Source of the DNA: Myxococcales bacterium
Lineage (GTDB): Bacteria; Myxococcota_A; Polyangia; Nannocystales; Nannocystaceae
Direction: 5' to 3'
Assembly: GCA_020633315.1 (NCBI GenBank)
Contig: JACKDV010000002.1
Coordinates: 671,896 to 735,895 of the forward strand
DNA: 64,000 bases
Shown piece by piece: positions 1 to 8,575 of the stretch. Positions within the stretch are counted from its first letter, which is position 1, and every line of letters begins with the position of its first letter. A program made the position numbers and the translations under genes. The notes under the pieces are model-generated. The model was not told where the DNA came from, ran no database searches, and worked only from the letters and a program-made list of their open reading frames with translations.

Positions 1-1
1 G

Positions 2-1048
2 CTGGCCGATGCCCACCGCGATCTCGGCCGCGCCCTCATGGGCCTGGGCAACAGCGCCGACGCGGCCAAGCACTTCGGCGAGGAGCTCGAGCTCCGCGAG
101 GAGCTCCTCGGCCCCCGACACCCCTACGTGGGCCGGGCCCACCGCAACCTGGGCGTCACCCTCTACGCCGGCGGCGAGCTGGCTCGCGCCCTGCCCCACT
201 TCGAGCGCGCCCTCGAGATCGCCGAGGCCGTGCACGGCCCCGATCACCCCACGGTGGCCGGCATCCTCGGCAACCTGGGCGCCCTGCGCGACGATCTGGG
301 CGAGCACGACGAGGCCCGCGAGCTGTTCGAGCGCGCCCTCGCGATCATGGAGTCGGCCGAGGGCACCGGCGTGACCGAGCGGGTGGCCATGCTGGGCAAC
401 CTCGCCGACGTCCTGCGCCACGACGGAGAGCCCGCGGCCGCGGCCGAGCACCTACGCCAGGCCGCGGCGCTGGTGCTCGAGGCCCACGGCGCCACCCACC
501 CCGAGCACGTCTCCCTGCTCACCCGCCTGGGCGAGGCGCTCGACGAGGCAGGCGACCCCGCGGCCGCCCGCGAGGTGCTCGAGCAGGTCGACGGCCTACG
601 CAGCCACCTCCCCCCCGAAGCGGCCCTCGTCTCGGCCGACGCCGCGCTGGCCCTGGGCCGCCTGTTGGTCGAGCAGGGGCAGCACGAGCGCGCCCGCTCC
701 CGCCTCGACGAAGCGATCGAGCTCTACGCCGGGCTCGGCCCCGCGCTCGATCCTCGCCGCGGCAACGCCCTGCTCGAGCTCGGCCGGGCCCGCCTGGCCC
801 TGGGCGACGACCAGGCCGGGATCGCCCTCGAAGGCGCGATCGCCCTGCTCTCCCACCGAGCCCGCGACGCCTCTGCACTGGCGAGGGCCCGCTTCGCCCT
901 GGCCCAGGCCCTGCTCAGGCCGACCGATCCCAGCCCGGCCACCCTCGACCGCGCCCGCACTCTCGCCCGCGACGCCCTGGCCGGCCTCGAGGAGGACGAT
1001 CCGCTGCGCCCCGAGCTCGAGTCCTGGCTGGAGACCAAGGGCCGCTGA
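2..1048 (+). CDS. TPR-repeat protein, 5' end outside the window
   Basis: The reading frame is open from the first complete codon, so only the C-terminal 348 residues are visible. They form consecutive tetratricopeptide repeats of the kinesin-light-chain style, with the recurring pattern H-P-x-V-x-x-x-x-x-N-L-G-x-x (for example around residues 40-60 and 80-100 of the visible part). TPR arrays bind protein partners. In myxobacteria this type of array usually forms the sensor or scaffold half of a Ser/Thr kinase, and two other kinase-TPR genes lie in this window, so a kinase N-terminus upstream is plausible but cannot be seen. The last repeats are less regular, and the frame ends at a TGA shortly before a convergent gene. 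Confidence 0.85.
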   Translation: MADAHRDLGRALMGLGNSADAAKHFGEELELREELLGPRHPYVGRAHRNLGVTLYAGGELARALPHFERALEIAEAVHGPDHPTVAGILGNLGALRDDLGEHDEARELFERALAIMESAEGTGVTERVAMLGNLADVLRHDGEPAAAAEHLRQAAALVLEAHGATHPEHVSLLTRLGEALDEAGDPAAAREVLEQVDGLRSHLPPEAALVSADAALALGRLLVEQGQHERARSRLDEAIELYAGLGPALDPRRGNALLELGRARLALGDDQAGIALEGAIALLSHRARDASALARARFALAQALLRPTDPSPATLDRARTLARDALAGLEEDDPLRPELESWLETKGR

Positions 1049-1122
1049 TCGGCGAGCGCAGCCCAGCGAGCAGCGAGGCCCATCCTCTGCCTCCCGCCAG
1101 GCATCGACGAGCGCGCGACGCC

Positions 1123-1662
1123 CTAGTTGGAGTCGATGCTGAGCAGCTTGATCATGCAGAACCCCTCCGCGATGGCGCCGAGGGTGAGGCTCCCTGCCGT
1201 GGGAGCGCCGCTGAATGCCTCCGAGGCCCCGCTCCATGCCGACGAGCTGGCGAAGATGTCGAGCGGCTTCATCGGCACGGTCTGCTCGGCCCAGGCGACG
1301 GGTGTGGGGATCAGGTTCAAGACGGGCATCACCGCCGAGAAGTAGTCCTCGAGCGAGTCCCAGAACGCAGCCACGTTGGTCTCTTGTCCGACGCCCATCC
1401 CAATCCGAGCGTAGGCCGCCAGGTGGCCGCTCTTGTCCTTCCCCACGAGCAAGTCGAAGTTGATGAAGGTGTTGAAGACGGCCAGTATCGCATTGAGAGT
1501 GGAGACCTTGACCGTGATCCACCCCAGCCGCAGGTGCTCGAGCGGCCCGAACATGCGGTTCCTCGTGGCGAGCTTGTTGACTCCGTAGATGGCAGGGTTG
1601 AAGTCCCAGCGCAGCCCGCGAAGCAGCTCGATGGTGGTAGTGGGTCCGGACTGGTAGCTCAT
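1123..1662 (-). CDS. hypothetical protein, no signal peptide
   Basis: This 179-residue protein was not recognised. It has no signal peptide, no lipobox and no confident transmembrane segment. The middle is fairly hydrophobic and aromatic, and the C-terminal third is Ser/Ala/Gly-rich. The start is well supported: an AGGAG sequence precedes a triple ATGAG repeat, and only the third ATG opens the long frame, because the first two hit a TGA after one codon. It converges on the TPR gene to its left and is divergent from the DUF4114-type lipoprotein. The codon use is less GC-biased than that of its neighbours. Confidence 0.6.
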   Translation of the reverse strand: MSYQSGPTTTIELLRGLRWDFNPAIYGVNKLATRNRMFGPLEHLRLGWITVKVSTLNAILAVFNTFINFDLLVGKDKSGHLAAYARIGMGVGQETNVAAFWDSLEDYFSAVMPVLNLIPTPVAWAEQTVPMKPLDIFASSSAWSGASEAFSGAPTAGSLTLGAIAEGFCMIKLLSIDSN

Positions 1663-2162
1663 CTCATCTCATCTCCTCTTGCCATCTCGAGGCAGTGATC
1701 GTGTCGATCGCGAGCGGAGCCCCGATGCGAGGTCCATCGCCGACCGCGATGTGGGTGCTCCGCACGGCAGCGATTCCCCCGGCGACGGCCCTTCGACCAT
1801 GAGCCAGGTCACGGCCTGGAGAGACCAGAGCTGGCTCGTCGCTCGATCGTGAGCGCGCGGTCTCGTTCTCGCCGCAGCGCCCGTGCCTCGATGGCCGACT
1901 CGCTCGCCGGGCGACGGCACCTGCCGAGAGCGAGTCGAAGGAGCGGGTCGTGGATCCAAGCGATGAGCTCCGTGCGGAGATTTTCGAGGCGACGAGGAAT
2001 CGATCGGGCTCTCCGCTCCCACATCCGCGGTGCGACTCGACCCGAGGGAAGCGTGGCTCTCGTTCCCGGGGTCCGAGTCGCCCGTTTCGCATCCAACCCA
2101 CCTCCGTCCGCTCGACACGGCCGGACATCGACCCCACCGCACACCACCGAAAGGTCCACGCC
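1663..2162. other. intergenic region between divergent genes
   Basis: This 500-bp stretch separates two divergent start codons. It carries open frames on both strands, but their third-position bias does not look like that of the real genes around them. No strong hairpin or repeat was seen apart from the tandem ATGAG run at its left edge. It presumably holds the promoters of both flanking genes; no -35/-10 pair stood out. Confidence 0.4.
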
Positions 2163-3500
2163 ATGCACAGTCCATCTCGTCAATCCAACGATCGCGCCAT
2201 CGCCTGCACCCTCACTGCTCTCGGCTTGCTCGCCTCGTGCACGGCCGAGACCGAGCAGGAGGGACGCGACGATCGGGTGGACGCCTTCGAGCTCCGTGCG
2301 GCCGTCTACGCATCCGATGATCCCGTCGATCAGACCGTCCTCGACGACATCGCCGAGATCCTGCCCGAGCACGTGGACGCCACCTCCGCCCGCCCGGAGC
2401 TGTTCCCGGCGGGCTTCGAGCCCGACCTCCAGATCGTCTCCCCTGACACCGAGGTCTGGCTCACCTTCGTGACCGAAGGCGCGGGCCAGAAGAACGCGCT
2501 CGGCTTCTTCACCTACCCCGAGGGCAACCCGCCGACCACCGCGCTCACCCCCGACGAGCTCGAGGACGGGCTGATCTTCAACAATGCGTCGAAGGTCGGC
2601 AGCGGCGGCAGCCTCTACAACGGCGCACGCATGCTCCTCGGGGAGTTCCAGCCCGGCACCCGCATCGGGTTCTACCTCGTCAAGAACGGCTACTGCACCA
2701 GCCCCGGCGTCGGGAGCTGCGATGCCGACGTGAGCGTGAACTTCAACAAGCCCGTCTTCTACAGCATCGACGCGCTCAACCCCGAGTCCGCGGCCAACCG
2801 GCGGCACGTGGTCCAGGCGATGCTCCTCAACGACACCTCGGGCGACGATGCTCGCCTGCTGAGCTTCGAGGACCTCAATCGCGACGCGGCGTCCACCGAC
2901 CACGACTTCAACGATGTGGTGTTCCGGGTGACCGCAACGCCAGATCTGGGCGACGGAGGCTCCCCCTCCGTCCCGCTGCTCCCCGTGTGCGGCAACGGGC
3001 TCGTGGAGGACGGCGAGGACTGCGACGATGGCAACGCGTCGAACAACGACGACTGCTATGACGACTGCACGATCCCGGCACACTGCAACCTCGACCCCAG
3101 CCTGTGCACCGACGTGCACCGGGTCTGGACGCCCCACGGACAGCACTTCTACACCACCGACTCCGCCGAAGGAGACGCCGTCGGCAGCATCGAGGCCCTG
3201 GGGTACTTCACCCTGAACAACGTGAGCACGCCCCAGCTCAGGCCGTTCTACCGCTGCGATCACCCCGACGGGATCCACTACCTGTACACGTCCTCGGCCA
3301 CGTGCGAGGTCTGGGGAGCCGGCGCCTTCGACTCGAGGATGGGCTACATCGCGAAGATCCAGCTCCCGGGCACCCGGCCCTTGTACCGCCTGTTCAACCA
3401 CTCGAACGCGGACCACATCTACGTCACCAGCGTCGTCGAGAAGAACCACCTGGTCGGCATCGGCTGGAAGCTCGAGGGCACGGTCGGCTACGTGTGGTAG
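2163..3500 (+). CDS. lipoprotein with DUF4114-like, Cys-rich and DUF5648-like regions
   Basis: A 445-residue secreted protein. The ATG at 2163 is chosen because it gives a signal peptide ending in a lipobox (LLAS-C at about residue 23) and follows a GAAAGG ribosome site; the frame is open further upstream but not convincing there. Residues 75-260 resemble DUF4114, including the acidic F-N-D-V-V-F motif near its end. Residues 275-305 hold one Myxococcus Cys-rich repeat (CGNGLVEDGEDCDDGN). The last 125 residues contain two or three copies of the HxFYTT / YRLFN-x-x-x-x-DHxY pattern typical of DUF5648, which is found on secreted proteins. Its role is unknown; probably an outer-membrane surface protein. 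Confidence 0.8.
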   Translation: MHSPSRQSNDRAIACTLTALGLLASCTAETEQEGRDDRVDAFELRAAVYASDDPVDQTVLDDIAEILPEHVDATSARPELFPAGFEPDLQIVSPDTEVWLTFVTEGAGQKNALGFFTYPEGNPPTTALTPDELEDGLIFNNASKVGSGGSLYNGARMLLGEFQPGTRIGFYLVKNGYCTSPGVGSCDADVSVNFNKPVFYSIDALNPESAANRRHVVQAMLLNDTSGDDARLLSFEDLNRDAASTDHDFNDVVFRVTATPDLGDGGSPSVPLLPVCGNGLVEDGEDCDDGNASNNDDCYDDCTIPAHCNLDPSLCTDVHRVWTPHGQHFYTTDSAEGDAVGSIEALGYFTLNNVSTPQLRPFYRCDHPDGIHYLYTSSATCEVWGAGAFDSRMGYIAKIQLPGTRPLYRLFNHSNADHIYVTSVVEKNHLVGIGWKLEGTVGYVW

Positions 3501-3505
3501 TCGCG

Positions 3506-3539
3506 GGCTCGGCATGGCGACGAAGGGCCGTGCCGAGCC
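3506..3539 (+). terminator. hairpin after the DUF4114-type lipoprotein gene
   Basis: A perfect 9-bp inverted repeat, GGCTCGGCA / TGCCGAGCC, with a 16-nt loop starts six bases after the stop codon. There is no T-run. It overlaps the first ATG of the open frame that becomes the kinase gene, which argues that the kinase starts further downstream. Confidence 0.55.
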
Positions 3540-3828
3540 ACCTCTCCATGCCGCGGTCTCGGGGTGGAGCTTGCTCACGAGTGATGATCGCGGCATGGGG
3601 AATCGCTGGTCTCGTCCCGTCCTACTTGCCGGCCGGATGGTGGAGTCGTCCCCAGAGAAGGAAGACCTACGAGGCACCGACTGCGGCTCCTCCCGGGGCA
3701 CGCCGCGGCCGGGGCCAGGACTCGAGACGGACCGGGCGGAGGCCTCGACGGTCGACACCGTCTCTCGGTCCTGCCCCGCGTCGGGCGAGCGGCGAGCGAT
3801 CCGCAGGCTCCGGGATGCCCGAGGGGGA

Positions 3829-6333
3829 ATGGGCGGTCTCGATGTTCCGGCGAGCCGCGGGCGGGTGTTCCAGAGCCTGTTCGGTGCCACCGAGCCTCCG
3901 AGGACGATCGGGCGCTACGTGGTGGGAGAGCGCCTGGGGGCGGGCGGCGGCGGGGTCGTGTTCGAGGCCTACGACCCCGATCTCGACCGGACGGTCGCGC
4001 TCAAGCTCCTGCGCCCCGGGCTCAGCTCCGATGGCCAGCGAAGGCAGATGTCCGCCCGCCTGATGCGCGAGGCTCGTGTCGCATCCCACGTCAGTCACCC
4101 CAACGTCGTGATCATCTACGACGTCGGTCTGCACGAGGACGGCGTCTTCGTGGCCATGGAGCGGCTCGAGGGAGTGGACCTGCGCTGCTGGCTCGCCCAG
4201 CGCCTGCGGAGCTGGGCCGAGATCCGCCACGTCTTCTTGGAGGCCGCGCGAGGGCTCGAGGCCGTCCACCACGCCGGGCTGGTCCACCGTGACTTCAAGC
4301 CGTCCAACGTGTTCGTCACCACTGCAGGACGCGTGTGCCTGCTGGACTTCGGCCTCTCCAAGGTCGACATCTCACGAACGACGATGGAGGTGATGACCGA
4401 TCAGTGGCTGGCGTCGGAGCTCGAGACCACCTCGTTCTCGGGGACACTCACCCAGACCGGAGCGGTGGTGGGCACGCCGCGATACATGGCCCCCGAGCAG
4501 CACGACGGCGCGGCGGCGGGTCCCCAGGCCGATCAGTTCGCCTTCTGCGCGACGATGTTCGAGGCGCTGTGCGGCGAGCCGGCCTTCTTGGGCTCGAGCC
4601 TGCACCACCTCCACCACGCCAAGCTCGAGAGGATCCAGCCGTCGCCGCCGCGTGGTCGCGCTCCGCGAGCGGCCTGGTCGGCGCTCCGCCGCGGCATGGA
4701 CCCCGATCCCGCCGCCCGCTGGCCGAGCATGTCGGCCCTGCGTGAGGAGCTCGAAGGGCTTGGGCGACCCCGCCGTGGGCGAGCGATGGCCTCGCTGTCG
4801 GTGGTGGCCACGATCGCGGTGGCCGTGGGTCTGAGCGAGGCGGGCCCGGAGGAGCTCGGTGAGCCTCCCGTGGCGGTGGCAGAGCTCGGCACGGATGCCC
4901 CCCCTCGGGACCGCGGCGAGCTCTTGGAGCGGCAGGCCGAAGAGGTGCGTCGTGCGCTCCACGACAAGCAGTTCCGCCGCGTGATCGTCCTCGGCAGCGA
5001 GGCCCGCGCGCGGGCCGAGGCGGCGGGTGACGACGAGCTCGAGCTCGAGCTCGCGGCCCTCGTCGTCATCGCCCGCACGATCGTCGATCCACCCCTCGAC
5101 GTCGTCCCGGCCGCCGAGGCCGTGTTCTTCCGCGCCGCGGAGGTCGGCCGCTCTGGGCCCGCCGCCGAGATGGCCTCCACCTTGGTCTACCTCCACGGGG
5201 CCATGCTGGGCGAGTCCGAGGAGGCGCTGCGGTGGGCCGAGCACGCTCGGATCCACCTCGAGCGACTCGAGCCCCAGAGCCAGAGCATCGCGCTCGAGAA
5301 CAACATCGGCGTCGCGCTACAGGGTGCCAGTCACTTCGCGCAAGCTCGCCTCCACTTCGAGCGCTCCATCGCCCTGGGTCTCCAGCTCGGCGAGGCTCCC
5401 GAGGAAACGGCCACGACCAAGGTGAACCTGGCGTCCGTGCTGCACGAGCTGGGCGAGCACGAGCGAGCGTCGGCGCTCGCCCAGGAGGCGCTCGCCGTCC
5501 TCGAGCGAGCGCTCGCTCCCCACGCCACCGAGCTCCACCATGCCCTCAACATCGTCGCAATGGGGTACGCGATCTCCGAGGACTGGCCACAGGTCGCCCG
5601 AGTCCTCGAGCGCGCCCTCGAGACTCGACCCGACGGGCAATTCGAGGTCCGCTATCGGACCTCCGTCCTCGTCAACCTCTCGTTGGCGGAAGCTCGGGCC
5701 GGCTGGCACGAGCGCGCGGCTTCCCATCTCGACGAGGTGCTCTCGCTGCTCGCGGATCCGAGGTCCAGCTCCAACATCAAGGAGCAGGCCGTGTACGAGC
5801 TCGCGGCCGTGATGCACGAGCTCGGGAGGCCCGACGATGCCATCGAGCTGCTCGACTCGGTCCTGCTCGACCTCGAGGCGGCGGGACCAGGCATGACGAA
5901 GGGGCTGGCACGAGCCCACGAAGCACTCGCACGGTCCCACATCGAGCTGGGCCACGACGAGGCGGCCCGGCGCTCGTGCTCGGCGGCCGAGGCCCTGATG
6001 GGTGTGCTGCGTGAGGACGGAGCCGACGCCGATGCCCTCGAGCTCCGGCTCGCCCTGCGCTGGGCGGCCCTCGGCGAGTGCGAGCATGCACGGCCGGGGC
6101 TCGCGAGAGCACTCGAGGACCCGCGGCCCGGCATGGATGTGATGGTGCGGGCGGAGCTGCACCTGGCCCGCGCGCGCTGTGGCCCCGCCGGTCCGTCGAT
6201 CGAGCAGGCTCGCCTGGCGCTGGCCGAGCCGCTGCCGCCGACGCCAGCGTCGGAGCACCTCCGCGCTCGGGTCGAGGCCTGGATTCGCGGCGAGAGACGT
6301 CGACGCCGAGAGGCGAAGAGGGAGGCACGATGA
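3829..6333 (+). CDS. transmembrane Ser/Thr protein kinase with TPR sensor
   Basis: An 834-residue PknB-type kinase. The frame is open from 3514, but that part overlaps a terminator hairpin and lacks coding bias; ATG 3829 directly follows GAGGGGGA. Kinase features: glycine loop GAGGGGVV (37-44), VALK lysine 59, HRD 153-155 with KPSN, DFG 173-175, and GTPRYMAPEQ. All catalytic residues are present. About 30 extra residues rich in Thr and Ser lie between DFG and the APE motif and could be an autophosphorylation site. A single membrane segment follows at about 325-342, then roughly 480 residues of TPR repeats, which would lie outside the cytoplasm. The stop codon overlaps the start of the ECF sigma gene, so the two are translationally coupled; the kinase may control that sigma factor. 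Confidence 0.92.
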   Translation: MGGLDVPASRGRVFQSLFGATEPPRTIGRYVVGERLGAGGGGVVFEAYDPDLDRTVALKLLRPGLSSDGQRRQMSARLMREARVASHVSHPNVVIIYDVGLHEDGVFVAMERLEGVDLRCWLAQRLRSWAEIRHVFLEAARGLEAVHHAGLVHRDFKPSNVFVTTAGRVCLLDFGLSKVDISRTTMEVMTDQWLASELETTSFSGTLTQTGAVVGTPRYMAPEQHDGAAAGPQADQFAFCATMFEALCGEPAFLGSSLHHLHHAKLERIQPSPPRGRAPRAAWSALRRGMDPDPAARWPSMSALREELEGLGRPRRGRAMASLSVVATIAVAVGLSEAGPEELGEPPVAVAELGTDAPPRDRGELLERQAEEVRRALHDKQFRRVIVLGSEARARAEAAGDDELELELAALVVIARTIVDPPLDVVPAAEAVFFRAAEVGRSGPAAEMASTLVYLHGAMLGESEEALRWAEHARIHLERLEPQSQSIALENNIGVALQGASHFAQARLHFERSIALGLQLGEAPEETATTKVNLASVLHELGEHERASALAQEALAVLERALAPHATELHHALNIVAMGYAISEDWPQVARVLERALETRPDGQFEVRYRTSVLVNLSLAEARAGWHERAASHLDEVLSLLADPRSSSNIKEQAVYELAAVMHELGRPDDAIELLDSVLLDLEAAGPGMTKGLARAHEALARSHIELGHDEAARRSCSAAEALMGVLREDGADADALELRLALRWAALGECEHARPGLARALEDPRPGMDVMVRAELHLARARCGPAGPSIEQARLALAEPLPPTPASEHLRARVEAWIRGERRRRREAKREAR

Positions 6334-6947
6334 GCGTGGACGAGCAGCTACTCGACCGCTGGCAGGCCGGCGATCATGCCAGCGGACACCAACTCTTCGC
6401 GCGTCACTTCGAGAGTCTCCGGCGCTTCTTCTCGAGCAAGACCGCGGAGGACGTCGAGGATCTGCTCCAGCAGACCTTCCTCGCGTTGGTCGAGGGACGA
6501 GGCCGAATTCGCCAGAGCTCCAGCTTTCGAGCGTACATGTTCTCGGTCGCGCGACGGGTGCTCTGGGCCCGTTTCGACGCCAAGGCCCGCAACCGCGAGG
6601 ACCCCGGCTACCGCTCGGCCCACGACGTCCTCCCCTCGCCGAGCCGGCACCTGGCCACCTGCGAGGAGGAACGGCAGCTGGTCGAGAGCCTCCGCGGTCT
6701 CCCCCTCGACCAGCAGATCGCGCTGGAGCTGTTCTACTGGGAGGAGATGAGCGCGTCGGAGATCGCCGGCGTGCTCGAGGTCCCCGAGGGCACGGTGCGC
6801 TCCCGCCTCCGCCGAGCTCGTCGATGGCTGGCTCGACGACTGGACGGATCGACGGTGCACGCCGGCGACCCGGGCTCGGACGAGCTCGACCACGATGCCC
6901 ATGACGAGCCTCGAGCGCAGGCGGAGCTCGGTGGCTCGCCTCCCTAG
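6330..6947 (+). CDS. ECF-type RNA polymerase sigma factor
   Basis: A 205-residue sigma-70 family protein. Region 2 is at about residues 20-90 (DVEDLLQQTFLALVEG then FRAYMFSVARRVLW). Region 4 is at 120-170, with the helix-turn-helix SASEIAGVLEVPEGTVRSRL. The tail of about 30 residues after region 4 is acidic and His-rich. Its ATG overlaps the kinase stop (ATGA) and has GGGAGG upstream. No anti-sigma factor gene follows; the next gene is convergent. That absence, together with coupling to a Ser/Thr kinase, suggests control by phosphorylation rather than by a membrane anti-sigma. That link is inference. Confidence 0.92.
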   Translation: MSVDEQLLDRWQAGDHASGHQLFARHFESLRRFFSSKTAEDVEDLLQQTFLALVEGRGRIRQSSSFRAYMFSVARRVLWARFDAKARNREDPGYRSAHDVLPSPSRHLATCEEERQLVESLRGLPLDQQIALELFYWEEMSASEIAGVLEVPEGTVRSRLRRARRWLARRLDGSTVHAGDPGSDELDHDAHDEPRAQAELGGSPP

Positions 6948-6985
6948 CGGCTCCCCTCGTCGCGCGTCGAGCTCACCCACGAGCC

Positions 6986-8080
6986 CTACAGCAGGTCGAG
7001 CCGTCGCGCCCGCGCGCGGATCTCCTCGTCCGCCCCGTGCACCACCGCGAACAGGGCCGCGCGGATCCACATCCCGTTGCGAACCTGCCGCCACACGACG
7101 AAGCCGGGGTGCTCCTCCCACTCGTCGGGCAGCTCGTTGACCCGCGGCAGCGGGTGCATCACCACGCAGTCGGGGCGGATGAGCTCGCGATACGAGGGCT
7201 TGAGGATGTAGGGATCGCTGCTGCCACGCTCGGCCGGCGGGCCCCCTTCGTCCCACTCCTGCTGCAGCCGGGTCACGTAGATCGCGTCGATCTGCCGCCC
7301 GTGCTCCTGCAGCATGGTGTCGAGCCGCTCGTGGATCCGCACCTCGATGCCGTGCTTGCCCAGGTAGGCCAGCAGGTCGTCGTCGGGCTCGTGCTCCTGC
7401 GGCGAGACGAAGTAGACCCGCGGCTGGGAGAACTTGGTCATCAGGTAGGCCAGCGAGCGAGCCGCCCGGTTGCGGGCGATGTCGCCGATGATGAGCACCG
7501 TCTTGCCGTCGATGCCCCCGCGCTCCGCGAAGGAGTAGCGCAGCGTGTAGACGTCGAGCAGCGACTGCGTGACGTGCTGGCTGCGGCCGCTGCCCGCCGA
7601 GATCACGGGAATCGGCCGGTGGCTGCAGGACAGCGCCCACGCAGCCCGCGTGGCGAAGTCGTTCTCGTGGTGACGCGTGACGATGGTGTCGAAGAAGCTC
7701 GACAGGGTGCGCACCGCGTCCTCGACCGACTCGCCCTTGGCGAAGGAGGAGGTGCTCAGGTCGGTGACGGTGCGGCTCTGCGCCCCGAGCTTGTCGGCGC
7801 CGGCGAGGAACGACTGCGCGGTGCGGGTGCTGGGCTGCGCGAACAGGTGCATGATCCGCTGGCCCGCGAGCACCCCCCGCAAGAAGCCCTGGCCCTCGCG
7901 GTGGCGATCGAGGCGGCGGATGGCGGTGGCCGTGTCGCAGAGCTGCTCGATGTCGGGCCGCGCGAACTGCTGGCTGAGCAGCACGTAGAACGGGCGTCCG
8001 TTCACCCGGAGCACTCGCTTGCGCGCGTCGCTGTCCCGCAGGCTCGCGGCAAACTGTTGGTAGCTCATCCCCTTGGGCAC
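6986..8080 (-). CDS. pyrB: aspartate carbamoyltransferase family protein
   Basis: A 364-residue transcarbamylase, about 55 longer than typical PyrB. Carbamoyl-phosphate site STRT is at 84-87, the mobile-loop K-G-E-S at 115-118, QHVTQ at 168-172 and HPLPRVNE at 309-316. The HPLPR-V-N-E signature and the QH-x-TQ-x-LLD motif favour the aspartate rather than the ornithine enzyme, but the usual STRTRxSFE reads STRTAQSFL. Start: GTG 8080 lies nine bases after GGAGGAG. An ATG four codons later, or an ATG at 8245 preceded by AGGGGG, are alternatives; the extra N-terminus of the latter is low complexity. No other pyrimidine gene is nearby. A long hairpin lies upstream and might regulate it. Confidence 0.8.
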   Translation of the reverse strand: MPKGMSYQQFAASLRDSDARKRVLRVNGRPFYVLLSQQFARPDIEQLCDTATAIRRLDRHREGQGFLRGVLAGQRIMHLFAQPSTRTAQSFLAGADKLGAQSRTVTDLSTSSFAKGESVEDAVRTLSSFFDTIVTRHHENDFATRAAWALSCSHRPIPVISAGSGRSQHVTQSLLDVYTLRYSFAERGGIDGKTVLIIGDIARNRAARSLAYLMTKFSQPRVYFVSPQEHEPDDDLLAYLGKHGIEVRIHERLDTMLQEHGRQIDAIYVTRLQQEWDEGGPPAERGSSDPYILKPSYRELIRPDCVVMHPLPRVNELPDEWEEHPGFVVWRQVRNGMWIRAALFAVVHGADEEIRARARRLDLL

Positions 8081-8575
8081 GGCGTCAAACTCCTCCGACG
8101 GCGGCAGCACGTCCGGCGGAATGTACCCGATCGTCGGCGGAGCGCCGCCCGCAGTACCATCACGTCGGATCCGGGTGGCAACCCCGCACCGCGACCCCAC
8201 CGCAGTGGCAAGCGGGGTGGGCTCGGCGGCTACGACAGTAGCCATACCCCCCTGGCTCAAGCCCGCGAAACCCCGTGGCCGAGCCCTGGCATGCAGCTTG
8301 AAGAAGCCGAGCGCGGTCGAGCCGAGTGACTCGATCGTCCTGTTTCCCTTCGGCTGCCCGCCGCATCCACCCCTCCACCCACTCCGCAACCCCGGGTGCG
8401 GCGGGCAGCTTGATTCAACTCACTGCTGGGCGATCGCCCTGACGCCGCACCGTGCGGCCGTCGAGGTCGGGCTACCGAGCGGGCACCCAAGCGGCATTCC
8501 TCACCCAGGGAGAGCACGGCAGGAGGCCGGCCAGGAGCGCCGACCAAGGGAGCCCGCCCCAGCCAGGAGCGTCGG
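8081..8575. other. intergenic region upstream of the carbamoyltransferase gene
   Basis: Nearly 500 bp between two genes on the minus strand. It holds a large inverted repeat, listed separately, and a possible alternative start for the carbamoyltransferase at 8245. The rest shows no clear gene. Confidence 0.4.
8353..8409 (-). promoter_or_regulatory. 13-bp inverted repeat, leader hairpin or terminator
   Basis: GCTGCCCGCCGCA at 8353-8365 is exactly complementary to 8397-8409, with a 31-nt loop. It lies about 270 bp upstream of the carbamoyltransferase start and 170 bp downstream of the preceding minus-strand gene. It could be a terminator for the latter or part of a regulated leader; there is no T-run. 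It is seen in sequence only. Confidence 0.45.

Noticed and set aside
3514..3828. Longer kinase N-terminus from ATG 3514
   Set aside because: It overlaps the terminator of the preceding gene and lacks third-position GC bias; the ATG at 3829 follows a purine-rich ribosome site.
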